In this document: one piece after another, positions 1 to 5,891 of the stretch | Layout: the number at the start of each line of letters is the position of its first letter | Position numbering within the stretch: position 1 is the stretch's first letter | Origin: Actinomycetota bacterium | Lineage (GTDB): Bacteria > Actinomycetota > CADDZG01 > JAHWKV01 | Assembly (NCBI GenBank): GCA_019347725.1 | Contig: JAHWKV010000060.1 | Location: forward strand, 1 to 6,474 | Direction of reading: 5' to 3' | Length of the DNA: 6,474 nt | Made by a program: the position numbers and the translations under genes | Notes under the pieces: model-generated | The model's input: only the letters and a program-made list of their open reading frames with translations | Told to the model about the DNA's origin: nothing | The model's database searches: none

Positions 1-14
1 TCGAAACCAGTCTT

Positions 15-773
15 GTGCTGATTACTGCCCTGTTTGTAGCCGGACTGGTTGCCGGAGCTTTCGTAACCGTAGTGGTGCACCGTGACAGCGCCCGGGTGGC
101 GCTTTTTTCGGGAGGATTCCTGTGCCCCTCCTGCGGCGAAGCCGCGCCGTGGCGCACGCGCATTCCGGTTTTCTCCTACGTTGCCGGCGGCGGCAAGCGC
201 GGGGGCTGCGGTTGTGCGATACGGGTGCGCGACCCGCTGGTCGAAGTTGCGTCCGGCGTAGCTTGGGCGGCGCTGGGGGCGCGCGTCGGCCTGCAGTGGA
301 TTCTGCCGGCGCTTTTGCTCTACGCGTTCACCTTGATCACGGTTTCGGCGGTGGATCTGGACGAGCGGCGGATTCCCAACAAGGTCATGGCTCCCATGTC
401 GGCGGCCGGCGTCGTTTTGGTTCTGCTGGCCGCGGTGCTGGAGGGGCGCCTACATGTGGTTCCCCAGCTGGCCATAGGAGCGGTGGGCTACGCGACGCCC
501 TTGTTCCTTCTCGGGATCGCGGTACCGGGGAGCATGGGGATGGGCGACGTGAAGCTGGCCGCCTATATGGGCCTGCATCTGGCCTGGTTCAGCCTGGCCC
601 ATGTTCTGGTGGGGGCGATTTTGGGCTTCGTCATCGGAGCGGTGGTGGGGCTGGCTCTGATTGCCCTGCGTAAAAAAGGCCGCAAGGACACGGTCCCGTT
701 CGGCCCCTCCATAGCGCTGGGCGGGTTCTTGGTGCTGTTCTTGGGGTCGCCGGCGGCGCTGATCAGCGTTTAG
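15..773 (+). CDS. pilD: Type IV prepilin peptidase (A24 family), start possibly outside window
   Basis: This is an integral-membrane aspartic protease that cleaves the leader of type IV prepilins or pseudopilins and in many members also N-methylates the new N-terminus. The first membrane segment carries the family pattern GLxxGxF (residues 10-16). A cytoplasmic loop has CPSC (37-40) and then CGC (65-67) before RDPLVE. The two catalytic aspartates lie in AVDLDERRIPN (D114 or D116) and GMGD (D178), and PFGPSIALGG (228-237) is the usual C-terminal motif. Hydrophobic segments fall near 1-21, 76-113, 124-142, 148-171, 182-218 and 231-252. The length of 252 residues is normal. The GTG start at 15 has no Shine-Dalgarno sequence, and the frame stays open to the window edge, so the true start may be a few codons further left. 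The second zinc-type CxxC is altered, with Arg at 62 where Cys is usual and an extra Cys at 67. The family assignment is firm; the pilus or secretion system it serves is not visible. Confidence 0.92.
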   Translation: MLITALFVAGLVAGAFVTVVVHRDSARVALFSGGFLCPSCGEAAPWRTRIPVFSYVAGGGKRGGCGCAIRVRDPLVEVASGVAWAALGARVGLQWILPALLLYAFTLITVSAVDLDERRIPNKVMAPMSAAGVVLVLLAAVLEGRLHVVPQLAIGAVGYATPLFLLGIAVPGSMGMGDVKLAAYMGLHLAWFSLAHVLVGAILGFVIGAVVGLALIALRKKGRKDTVPFGPSIALGGFLVLFLGSPAALISV

Positions 774-778
774 AGGCC

Positions 779-829
779 ATGCCGGCAAAAGCGACCGACG
801 AATTTCTAGTGCCGTCGAGTAGTCTTTAG
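779..829 (+). other. Candidate 16-codon mini-ORF in the pilD-aroC gap
   Basis: An ATG five bases after the prepilin peptidase stop opens a 16-residue frame (MPAKATDEFLVPSSSL). It ends CTT-TAG two bases before the aroC ATG. AGAGG (772-776) lies just upstream of its start as a weak ribosome binding site. The frame almost fills the 58-base gap, so it could carry ribosomes from one gene to the next by termination-reinitiation. No known peptide family is recognised. A frame this short can easily arise by chance; it is listed mainly because the efp-nusB gap has the same arrangement. Confidence 0.2.
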
Positions 830-831
830 CC

Positions 832-1983
832 ATGCTCAGGTACCTTACCGCCGGCGAAAGCCATGGGCCGGCACTCACCGTAATCCTGGAGGGAATGCCC
901 TCCGGTGTGCCCATTAACAGCAAGTTTGTCTCCGAGGAGCTGGCCCGCCGGCGTCTGGGATACGGGCGCGGCCCTCGCATGAAGATCGAGAAGGACGCTC
1001 TCGAGCTGCTGTCGGGTGTCCGGTTCGGCAAGAGCCTGGCCAGCCCAATCAGTCTGGTCATCCGCAACTCCGAGTGGTCCAAGTGGGAAAGGGTCATGTC
1101 GCCGGAGGGGGCGCCGGCCGGCAACGTGCTGACCAAGCCACGGCCCGGACACGCGGATCTGGTGGGGATGCTCAAATACGACCTGGACGACTCCCGGAAC
1201 GTCCTGGAGCGCTCCTCCGCCCGGGAGACCGCTGCCAGGGTGGGCGCCGGCGCCCTGGCCAAGCAGTTTTTGGCGCAGCTGGATATCACGGTCATCAGCC
1301 ATGTAGTGGTCATTGGCTCCGCGCAGGCGTCCGAGGAGGCGCGTCCGGGACCGGGCGATCTCGAGGCGATCGACGCTTCCCAGGTGCGTTGCTTCGATCC
1401 CGAAGGCGAAAAGCGCATGGTCGAGGAGATTGAAGCGGCCACGCAAGAACGGGACTCGCTCGGCGGCATCTTCGAGGTCATCGCCTACGGCCTTCCGGTG
1501 GGCCTGGGTTCCTACGTCCACGGCGACCGGCGGCTGGACGCTCGTCTGGCCCAGGCCGTGATGTCTATTCAGGCGATCAAAGGGGTGGAGGTCGGCGACG
1601 GATTTGCCAACGCCCGCAAGCGCGGATCGGAGTCGCACGATGAGATTTTCTACGATGCCGGCCGGTTCACCCGAAGGACCGATCGAGCCGGCGGGACGGA
1701 AGGCGGAGTATCTATGGGAGGGGCACTGCGGGTGCGGGCGGCTATGAAACCCTTGTCCACCCTGAGACAGCCTCTGCGCACGGTCGATGTGAAAACTAAG
1801 GACTCAGTTACCGCATTTAAGGAGCGGACCGACGTATGCTCGGTCCCCGCAGCAGGCGTTGTGGGTGAGTCGATGGTCGCTTTGGTGCTCGCCAACGAGG
1901 TTCTGGAGAAGTTCGGCGGCGACAACCTAGGCGATATCCGCAAGGCAATGGAGGCTTACCAGGCCCGGATAGATGGGCGTTGA
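832..1983 (+). CDS. aroC: Chorismate synthase
   Basis: It catalyses the last step of the shikimate pathway, the 1,4-elimination of phosphate from 5-enolpyruvylshikimate 3-phosphate (EPSP) to give chorismate, using reduced FMN in the cytoplasm. The three family signatures are all present: GESHGPALT at residues 8-16, the ERSSARETAARVGAGA block at 126-141, and RTDVCSVPAAGVVGE at 332-346. The active-site histidines appear as H11 and H107 (RPGHADL), and the GRGPRM segment (45-50) and AGGTEGGVSMG (286-296) also match. The length of 383 residues is typical of the bacterial monofunctional enzyme. The start is secure because chorismate synthases begin only a few residues before GESHG. No clear Shine-Dalgarno precedes it; the upstream bases read TCTTTAG-CC-ATG. 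Its last 11 bases overlap aroK. It is the first of five overlapping genes, three of the others being shikimate-pathway enzymes. Confidence 0.98.
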   Translation: MLRYLTAGESHGPALTVILEGMPSGVPINSKFVSEELARRRLGYGRGPRMKIEKDALELLSGVRFGKSLASPISLVIRNSEWSKWERVMSPEGAPAGNVLTKPRPGHADLVGMLKYDLDDSRNVLERSSARETAARVGAGALAKQFLAQLDITVISHVVVIGSAQASEEARPGPGDLEAIDASQVRCFDPEGEKRMVEEIEAATQERDSLGGIFEVIAYGLPVGLGSYVHGDRRLDARLAQAVMSIQAIKGVEVGDGFANARKRGSESHDEIFYDAGRFTRRTDRAGGTEGGVSMGGALRVRAAMKPLSTLRQPLRTVDVKTKDSVTAFKERTDVCSVPAAGVVGESMVALVLANEVLEKFGGDNLGDIRKAMEAYQARIDGR

Positions 1984-2554
1984 GCCGGCAGCCAGACGGC
2001 CTGCGCTGGTTCTGATCGGACCCAGCGGCGCCGGCAAAAGTGAGATTGGAAGAAGACTTGCCGAGGCGCTAGGCCGCCCTCTGGTGGATACCGATGCGCT
2101 GGTGGAGAACAAGCACGGTCGCAGCGTGAGGCAAATATTTGCGGAGGAAGGCGAATCCGGGTTTCGGGCCAAGGAATCCGAAGCGGTTGCCGAGGCCGCG
2201 GCCGTCGCGGGGGCGGTAATAGCTTGTGGAGGGGGCGTGGTATTGGATCCAGAGAATGTCGAGCGATTGCGCTCTGCCGGCGACATCGTGTACTTAAAGG
2301 CCAGTCCGGAGGTGGCGGCCGAAAGAGTGGGCGACGCATCGGACCGGCCGTTGCTGGAAGGCACCGAGCTGGGCGATCAGCTCGAGAAGCTGATCGCCCA
2401 GCGCCACGGCCTATACGTCAAGGCGGCGGACCATGTAGTGGACGCCGATGGCGCCCCAGATGACGTGGTGGACAAACTGGCTAAGATTTGGGACTCGGTG
2501 TCGGGTCCCCGGGTGGAGTTCTCGCTTAAGTCCGAACCGGAAGAGGAGTCTTGA
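1973..2554 (+). CDS. aroK: Shikimate kinase
   Basis: It phosphorylates the 3-hydroxyl of shikimate with ATP, the fifth step toward chorismate. The P-loop GPSGAGKS spans residues 16-23. DTD at 39-41 supplies the shikimate- and Mg-binding aspartates. FRAKE (64-68) contains the substrate-binding arginine, GGG lies at 86-88, the lid RPLL at 125-128, and RHGLY (144-148) holds the second substrate arginine. The length of 193 residues is slightly above the usual 165-180 because of about ten N-terminal residues before the core and an acidic C-terminal tail ending SEPEEES. The ATG lies inside the end of aroC (11-base overlap), and there is no nearer alternative start before the P-loop. The stop overlaps the TTG of aroB. 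The segment for residues 132-144 contains a perfect 15-bp hairpin, listed separately. Confidence 0.97.
   Translation: MGVEPAARRPALVLIGPSGAGKSEIGRRLAEALGRPLVDTDALVENKHGRSVRQIFAEEGESGFRAKESEAVAEAAAVAGAVIACGGGVVLDPENVERLRSAGDIVYLKASPEVAAERVGDASDRPLLEGTELGDQLEKLIAQRHGLYVKAADHVVDADGAPDDVVDKLAKIWDSVSGPRVEFSLKSEPEEES
2368..2402. repeat. Perfect 15-bp inverted repeat (hairpin) inside aroK
   Basis: The arms GCTGGGCGATCAGCT (2368-2382) and AGCTGATCGCCCAGC (2388-2402) are exact reverse complements separated by only CGAGA. In mRNA this would be a very stable stem-loop, coding for LGDQLEKLIAQ just after the RPLL lid motif of shikimate kinase. The downstream bases (GCCACGGCCTATACG) have no T-run, so it is not a standard intrinsic terminator. 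It may affect RNA stability, processing or translation before aroB; no function is established. Confidence 0.85.
2543..2548 (+). promoter_or_regulatory. Ribosome binding site for aroB (TTG start)
   Basis: GAGGAG ends two bases before the TTG at 2551. The spacing is shorter than the usual 5-9 bases, but this purine run is the only Shine-Dalgarno-like sequence nearby. Together with the TTGA stop-start overlap it suggests reinitiation by ribosomes finishing aroK. No ATG or GTG near the start would suit the family N-terminus better. Confidence 0.45.
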
Positions 2555-3627
2555 GAAGAGTAAAGGTCCCGCTGGGGGAGCGCTCCTACGAGATCCTCGT
2601 CGGGACCGGACTGATCGACTCGGTGTCCAGGCTGGTCCCCGAAGGAGGTTACTCCGCCATCGTGCTCATTGCCGACGAGTCGGTCGATGAGCTGTACGGC
2701 AAGCGCCTGCGGGCTTCTTTGTCGGCTCTTGGCGACGTGCACCTATTGACGATACCGTCTTCCGAGACGGCCAAGTCATGGCAGGTGGCCGGGCAGCTGC
2801 TCGAGCGTATGGCCGAGCTCAAAGTACGGCGCAACGACCTGCTGGTCAGCTTCGGCGGCGGCGTAGCTTCGGATCTAGGCGGTTTTTTGGCCTCCGTCTA
2901 TCAGCGGGGTATAGCGGTTGCGCACGTATCGACCACCTTGCTGGGGCAGGTGGATGCGGCCATCGGGGGTAAGACCGGCGTGAACTTGCCGGCGGGCAAG
3001 AATCTGGTCGGTACCTTCTATCAGCCCACGGTGGTGCTGGCCGACGTGGACACGCTGGTCAGCCTGCCGGCCCGGCAGTTTCGCTCGGGTATGGCCGAGG
3101 TGGTCAAGTACGGGCTGTGCTACGAGCCGTGGATCCTAAAGACCATCGCCGAACGCATGGACAGAATCGAGGCCTGCGACCGGGACGTCCTGGAGGATCT
3201 GGTTGCCGCGTGCGCCGGAATCAAGGCGCGAGTGGTGTCCGTGGACGAGTCGGACCGGTCGGGACGGATAATGCTCAACTACGGCCACACGTTCGGCCAC
3301 GCTCTGGAGGTTGCCGGTGGGTACGAGGGGTGGCTGCATGGGGAGGCCATCTCGGTAGGGATGATGTTTGCGGCGAACCTTGCCTTGGAGATGGGTTTGC
3401 TTGAGCCGGAGGAGGTCGAAGAGCATAGAGCGGCCTTTGAACAGGTGGGTTTGCCCGTGCGGGCCAGGTTCGATCCCGCGCAGGTGGCCGGCGCTTGGGC
3501 AATGGACAAGAAGTTCTTGGGTGCACAGCGCTGGGTGTTGCTGGAAGGCTTGCAGAACCCGGTGGTGCGCTCCGACGTGACGTCCACGCACATCGACGCT
3601 GCAGTAGATAAGGTGTTGGCGCCATGA
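2551..3627 (+). CDS. aroB: 3-Dehydroquinate synthase
   Basis: It converts 3-deoxy-D-arabino-heptulosonate 7-phosphate (DAHP) to 3-dehydroquinate, the second shikimate-pathway step, using NAD and a divalent metal. The Rossmann-type NAD-binding segment FGGGVASDLGGF is at residues 101-112, followed by RGI (119-121) and the conserved STTLLGQVDAAIGGKTGVN block (127-145) with KNLVGTFYQP (150-159). The metal ligands are E183 in MAEVVKYG, H246 in NYGHTFGH and H263 in LHGE. DKK at 319-321 and the C-terminal RWVLLEGL also match. The length of 358 residues is standard. The start is TTG, overlapping the aroK stop as TTGA. The family N-terminal pattern (VKVPLGERSYEILVG) begins at residue 4, which supports this start. 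It overlaps aroQ by 4 bases (ATGA). No key residue is missing. Confidence 0.98.
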   Translation: MRRVKVPLGERSYEILVGTGLIDSVSRLVPEGGYSAIVLIADESVDELYGKRLRASLSALGDVHLLTIPSSETAKSWQVAGQLLERMAELKVRRNDLLVSFGGGVASDLGGFLASVYQRGIAVAHVSTTLLGQVDAAIGGKTGVNLPAGKNLVGTFYQPTVVLADVDTLVSLPARQFRSGMAEVVKYGLCYEPWILKTIAERMDRIEACDRDVLEDLVAACAGIKARVVSVDESDRSGRIMLNYGHTFGHALEVAGGYEGWLHGEAISVGMMFAANLALEMGLLEPEEVEEHRAAFEQVGLPVRARFDPAQVAGAWAMDKKFLGAQRWVLLEGLQNPVVRSDVTSTHIDAAVDKVLAP

Positions 3628-4070
3628 CGATTTTCGTGTTGAACGGGCCCAACCTGAACCTGCTGGGTTCCCGGGAGCAGGACGTTTACGGCGCCGGCAC
3701 GCTGGGCGACCTAGAGGACCTGTGCACCAATCGGGCGCAGGCCCTCGGGCATGACGTTGATTTTCGCCAGACGAACTATGAGGGCGAACTGGTGGACTGG
3801 CTGCAGGAGGCCCGCACCAGCGCGGACGGCGTGGTTCTAAACGCTGCCGCCTTCACTCACTACTCCATCGCGGTGCGCGACGCCATCGTGGCCTGTGAGC
3901 GGCCGGTCATAGAAGTGCACTTATCGAATATCTTCGGCCGCGAGGACTTTCGTTCCCACTCAATGATCTCCGCAGTGTGCGCCGGCGTGATCTGCGGCTT
4001 GGGTTACAGGGGGTACCAGGCAGCGATCGATGCACTGGCTTCTATGCTCGCATCGGGATCGTCGTCATGA
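3624..4070 (+). CDS. aroQ: 3-Dehydroquinate dehydratase, type II
   Basis: It removes water from 3-dehydroquinate to give 3-dehydroshikimate, the third pathway step. Type II enzymes are small dodecameric flavodoxin-fold proteins unrelated to the Schiff-base type I enzyme. The N-terminus FVLNGPNLNLLGSRE (4-18) is diagnostic. R17 and Y22 match the catalytic flexible-loop Arg and Tyr. RQTNYEGEL (48-56), N73, H79, H99 in VIEVHLSN, and R106 and R110 in FGREDFRSHS follow the family order. One departure is NAAAFTH at 73-79 where NPGA or NPAA is usual, so the conserved proline is Ala while the catalytic Asn is kept. The length of 148 residues is normal. The ATG overlaps the aroB stop (ATGA) and its own stop overlaps the next gene in the same way. 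Type II AroQ next to AroB and AroK is the actinobacterial arrangement. Confidence 0.97.
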   Translation: MTIFVLNGPNLNLLGSREQDVYGAGTLGDLEDLCTNRAQALGHDVDFRQTNYEGELVDWLQEARTSADGVVLNAAAFTHYSIAVRDAIVACERPVIEVHLSNIFGREDFRSHSMISAVCAGVICGLGYRGYQAAIDALASMLASGSSS

Positions 4071-5176
4071 GCATTGACAGCCGCTTGGACGGAGTGCGCA
4101 GGCGCCTTGCGGCGGAGATGGTCGATGCCTTGCTGGTCACCAATATGATCAATATCAGGTACCTCACCGGCTTCACGGGCACCAACGCATATCTGTTGAT
4201 CACCCCAAACTCAGCGCGCTTTTACAGCGATGGCCGCTATGCGGTGCAGGCCGCCCGCCAGGTCTCCGGCTCGGAGGTCAATATCTGCGTATCGCACGCC
4301 GAGGTTTCCGATGCGCTGTCCAGTATCGTCAAAGGCCAGAAGCTGCGCCGGGTGGCTTACGAGTCGACCGATGTAACGGTAGCGAGCCGGGGACCGTCCT
4401 GGGAGGCGCCCCCGGGGCTCGACAAGGTGATGACGTACCTGGTGGGCGCGGAGGCGGTGCCGGCCGCAGGATGGATAGAAGAGCTGCGCGAAGTCAAAGA
4501 CGCCGACGAGATCGCCTCCATCCGCCGTGCGGCAGAACTGGGCGATGCGGGCTTCGATTACATCCGTAAGAAGGTCAAGCCCGGGGTCACCGAGCGAGAG
4601 CTGGCGCTGGATCTAGAGTTCTTTTTGCGGTCGGAGGGATCGGAGGGTATGTCGTTCGACCCGATAGTGGCGGCTGCCGAGAACAGCGCTCTGCCTCACG
4701 CGCAGCCGACCGACCGGGCGGTGGAGTCGGGCGGGTTTGTCTTGTTCGACTTCGGCTGCATCGTCGACGGTTACTGCTCCGACATGACTCGTACGCTGGT
4801 CGTGGGCCCACTCGATGACCGTCACCGTGAGGTTTACGAAACGGTTCTGGCCGCCCAAAGCGCAGGCCTGGCGACGGCGTCGCCGGGCGTGCCTTGTGGG
4901 GACGTGGATCGGGCGGCCCGCCGGGTGGTGGAGGATGCGGGTTACGCCGAAGCCTTTATGCACGGTGTTGGCCACGGCGTCGGTTTGCAAATCCATGAGG
5001 CACCCAGTCTGAAGATCGACCGGAAGGAGCCCCTGGAGCCCGGCCACGTGATAACCGTGGAGCCCGGAGCGTACTTCGAGGGGTGGGGCGGGATCCGCAT
5101 CGAGGACCTCGCGGCAGTGACCCCGGATGGTTTGGACGTGCTATCCAGGGCGCCGCGGGAGCTTATAGTTGTGTGA
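4067..5176 (+). CDS. pepQ: Xaa-Pro peptidase (M24B; PepQ / aminopeptidase P type)
   Basis: This is a dinuclear-metal peptidase of the pita-bread fold that cleaves bonds next to proline. A creatinase-like N-terminal domain covers about residues 1-135 (RYLTGFTGTNAYLL at 31-44). The catalytic domain starts near ELREVKDADEIASIR (139-153). The five metal ligands are visible: D228 in FDFG, D239 in CSDMTRT, H303 in GVGHGVG, E332 in VEPG and E346 in RIED. H211 and H310 fit the substrate-site histidines. The ATG at 4067 overlaps the aroQ stop (ATGA) and gives 369 residues. The same frame opens further upstream, inside aroQ, but that would add 30 residues of unrelated sequence. Cytoplasmic peptide turnover is likely. 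The sequence does not settle whether it is a dipeptidase or an aminopeptidase P; the symbol follows the usual name at this locus. Confidence 0.93.
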   Translation: MSIDSRLDGVRRRLAAEMVDALLVTNMINIRYLTGFTGTNAYLLITPNSARFYSDGRYAVQAARQVSGSEVNICVSHAEVSDALSSIVKGQKLRRVAYESTDVTVASRGPSWEAPPGLDKVMTYLVGAEAVPAAGWIEELREVKDADEIASIRRAAELGDAGFDYIRKKVKPGVTERELALDLEFFLRSEGSEGMSFDPIVAAAENSALPHAQPTDRAVESGGFVLFDFGCIVDGYCSDMTRTLVVGPLDDRHREVYETVLAAQSAGLATASPGVPCGDVDRAARRVVEDAGYAEAFMHGVGHGVGLQIHEAPSLKIDRKEPLEPGHVITVEPGAYFEGWGGIRIEDLAAVTPDGLDVLSRAPRELIVV

Positions 5177-5246
5177 AGCAGCCGGGTCGTCACCACCCGA
5201 TAGGCCCAGAGCTTCGTCCGGAAGCTGCCGCCGGTTAATTTGCCCC

Positions 5247-5276
5247 GGGGGATTGCGGGGACGGGCCCCGCAGGGG
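5247..5276 (+). other. Putative G-quadruplex motif in efp leader
   Basis: Four G-tracts (5247-5251, 5257-5260, 5263-5265, 5273-5276) are separated by loops of 5, 2 and 7 bases. This fits the canonical pattern of four runs of at least three G with loops of 1-7. It is on the sense strand and ends 11 bases before the efp ATG. It shares bases with the 5254-5272 hairpin, so the two folds would exclude each other. High regional GC makes a chance match possible. Confidence 0.4.
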
Positions 5277-5284
5277 AAAGGAAG
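5277..5284 (+). promoter_or_regulatory. Ribosome binding site for efp
   Basis: AAAGGAAG lies just before the ATG at 5288, with five bases between AGGA and the start. It is the best-placed Shine-Dalgarno in the window. It supports starting EF-P at MISTND rather than at the in-frame TTG at 5240, which would add 16 residues foreign to the family. Confidence 0.65.
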
Positions 5285-5287
5285 CAG

Positions 5288-5848
5288 ATGATCTCTACCA
5301 ACGACATGAGGCCGGGCCAGACCCTGGAACTGGACGGTGATCTGTACACGATAGTCACCTACCAGCACCACAAGCCGGGTAAGGGCGGAGCAATGGTCAA
5401 GACCAAGCTCAGGAACGTAAAGACCGGATCGCATTTCGAAAAGACATTCAGAGCGGACGAGAAAGTCCAGCTGGCGCTCCTCGACAAGCGCGAGATGCAG
5501 TTTTTGTACGCGGACGAAGACGGCTTCATCTTCATGGACAGCGAAACCTTCGAACAGCTGCTCATAGGTAGGGATTTCATCGGAGACCTGGCCGGCTTCA
5601 TGAAGGAACAGTTGACCGTGGAGGTGCAGATGTACCAGGGGGTGCCTATTGGCATCGAGCTGCCCGCTACGGTCGACCTGGTTATAGCCGAGACTGAACC
5701 CGGGCTTCAGGGCGACCGCAGCTCTGCAGGGAACAAGCCGGCTACCTTGGAGACCGGGGCGGTGGTTCAGGTTCCCCTGTTCCTCGATGAGGGAGAGACT
5801 ATTCGGGTGGATACCCGTACCGGCAACTACGTGACGCGGGTTCGTTAG
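5288..5848 (+). CDS. efp: Translation elongation factor P
   Basis: EF-P binds between the P and E sites of ribosomes stalled on consecutive prolines and stimulates peptide-bond formation. The protein has 186 residues, the usual length for three beta-barrel domains: an N-terminal KOW-like domain (about 1-62), a central OB domain (about 65-126) and a C-terminal OB domain ending RVDTRTGNYVTRV. The tip loop that reaches the peptidyl-tRNA is HHKPGKGGA (27-35), with K32 at the position that is beta-lysylated in E. coli (K34). No EpmA/EpmB-type modification gene is present here. Actinobacterial EF-P with a PGKG-type loop is known to work unmodified in at least some species, so that is possible here. 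FEKTFRADEKV and LFLDEGETIRV are standard family segments. The start is set by the ribosome binding site and the family N-terminus. Confidence 0.98.
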   Translation: MISTNDMRPGQTLELDGDLYTIVTYQHHKPGKGGAMVKTKLRNVKTGSHFEKTFRADEKVQLALLDKREMQFLYADEDGFIFMDSETFEQLLIGRDFIGDLAGFMKEQLTVEVQMYQGVPIGIELPATVDLVIAETEPGLQGDRSSAGNKPATLETGAVVQVPLFLDEGETIRVDTRTGNYVTRVR

Positions 5849-5850
5849 AG

Positions 5851-5889
5851 GTGGATTTGCCGTACGCACGACGCATCGGACATCTTTAG
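5851..5889 (+). other. Candidate 12-codon mini-ORF in the efp-nusB gap
   Basis: A GTG two bases after the efp stop opens VDLPYARRIGHL and ends CTT-TAG two bases before the nusB TTG. An internal TTG at 5857 could be used instead. It covers nearly all of the 43-base gap, so ribosomes could pass from efp to nusB without a long untranslated stretch. There is no clear Shine-Dalgarno beyond AGAG at the efp stop. It may be chance; it is listed because its ending matches the mini-ORF before aroC. Confidence 0.2.
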
Positions 5890-5891
5890 AG

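Larger units (their letters stand above)
5177..5287 (+). promoter_or_regulatory. Structured leader / intergenic spacer upstream of efp
   Basis: This is the longest gap between genes in the window. It holds three short perfect stems in a row: CGGGT/ACCCG (5183-5187 with 5195-5199), AGCTTC/GAAGCT (5210-5215 with 5221-5226, loop GTCCG) and TGCGGGG/CCCCGCA (5254-5260 with 5266-5272, loop ACGGG). The last is immediately upstream of the efp ribosome binding site. Its CCCC can alternatively pair with GGGG at 5273-5276, giving competing folds. TAATTT (5236-5241) is a possible -10 element without a convincing -35. No stem is followed by a T-run, so an intrinsic terminator is unlikely. The stems are seen directly; a regulatory role is inferred. 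Confidence 0.35.

Noticed and set aside
5..50. 8-bp inverted repeat AACCAGTC/GACTGGTT at the left edge
   Set aside because: The arms are 30 bases apart, short and at the start of the prepilin peptidase coding region; chance is sufficient.
757..768. 12-bp palindrome CGCTGATCAGCG at the end of pilD
   Set aside because: Perfect 12-bp palindromes are expected about once or twice by chance in a window of this length, and it has no loop or T-run for a terminator.
1242..1255. 14-bp palindrome GGGCGCCGGCGCCC in aroC
   Set aside because: It encodes part of the conserved VGAGAL segment with GC-rich codons; composition and protein constraint explain it.
450..1481. Long minus-strand open frame of 343 codons opposite pilD and aroC
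   Set aside because: It lies antisense to two well-supported genes and is rich in Arg, Ser and Pro as shadow frames in high-GC DNA are; no motif is recognisable.
3977..4066. In-frame upstream extension of the M24 peptidase by 30 residues
   Set aside because: It lies wholly inside aroQ in another frame, the residues do not match the family, and the ATGA overlap at 4067 gives the normal N-terminus.
5210..5226. AGCTTC/GAAGCT stem as an intrinsic terminator after pepQ
   Set aside because: The stem is only 6 bp and is followed by GCCGCCGG rather than a T-run.
5240..5287. Longer EF-P starting at TTG 5240
   Set aside because: EF-P proteins begin near MISTND; the ATG at 5288 has a well-placed ribosome binding site, and the extension is encoded by GC-rich leader sequence.
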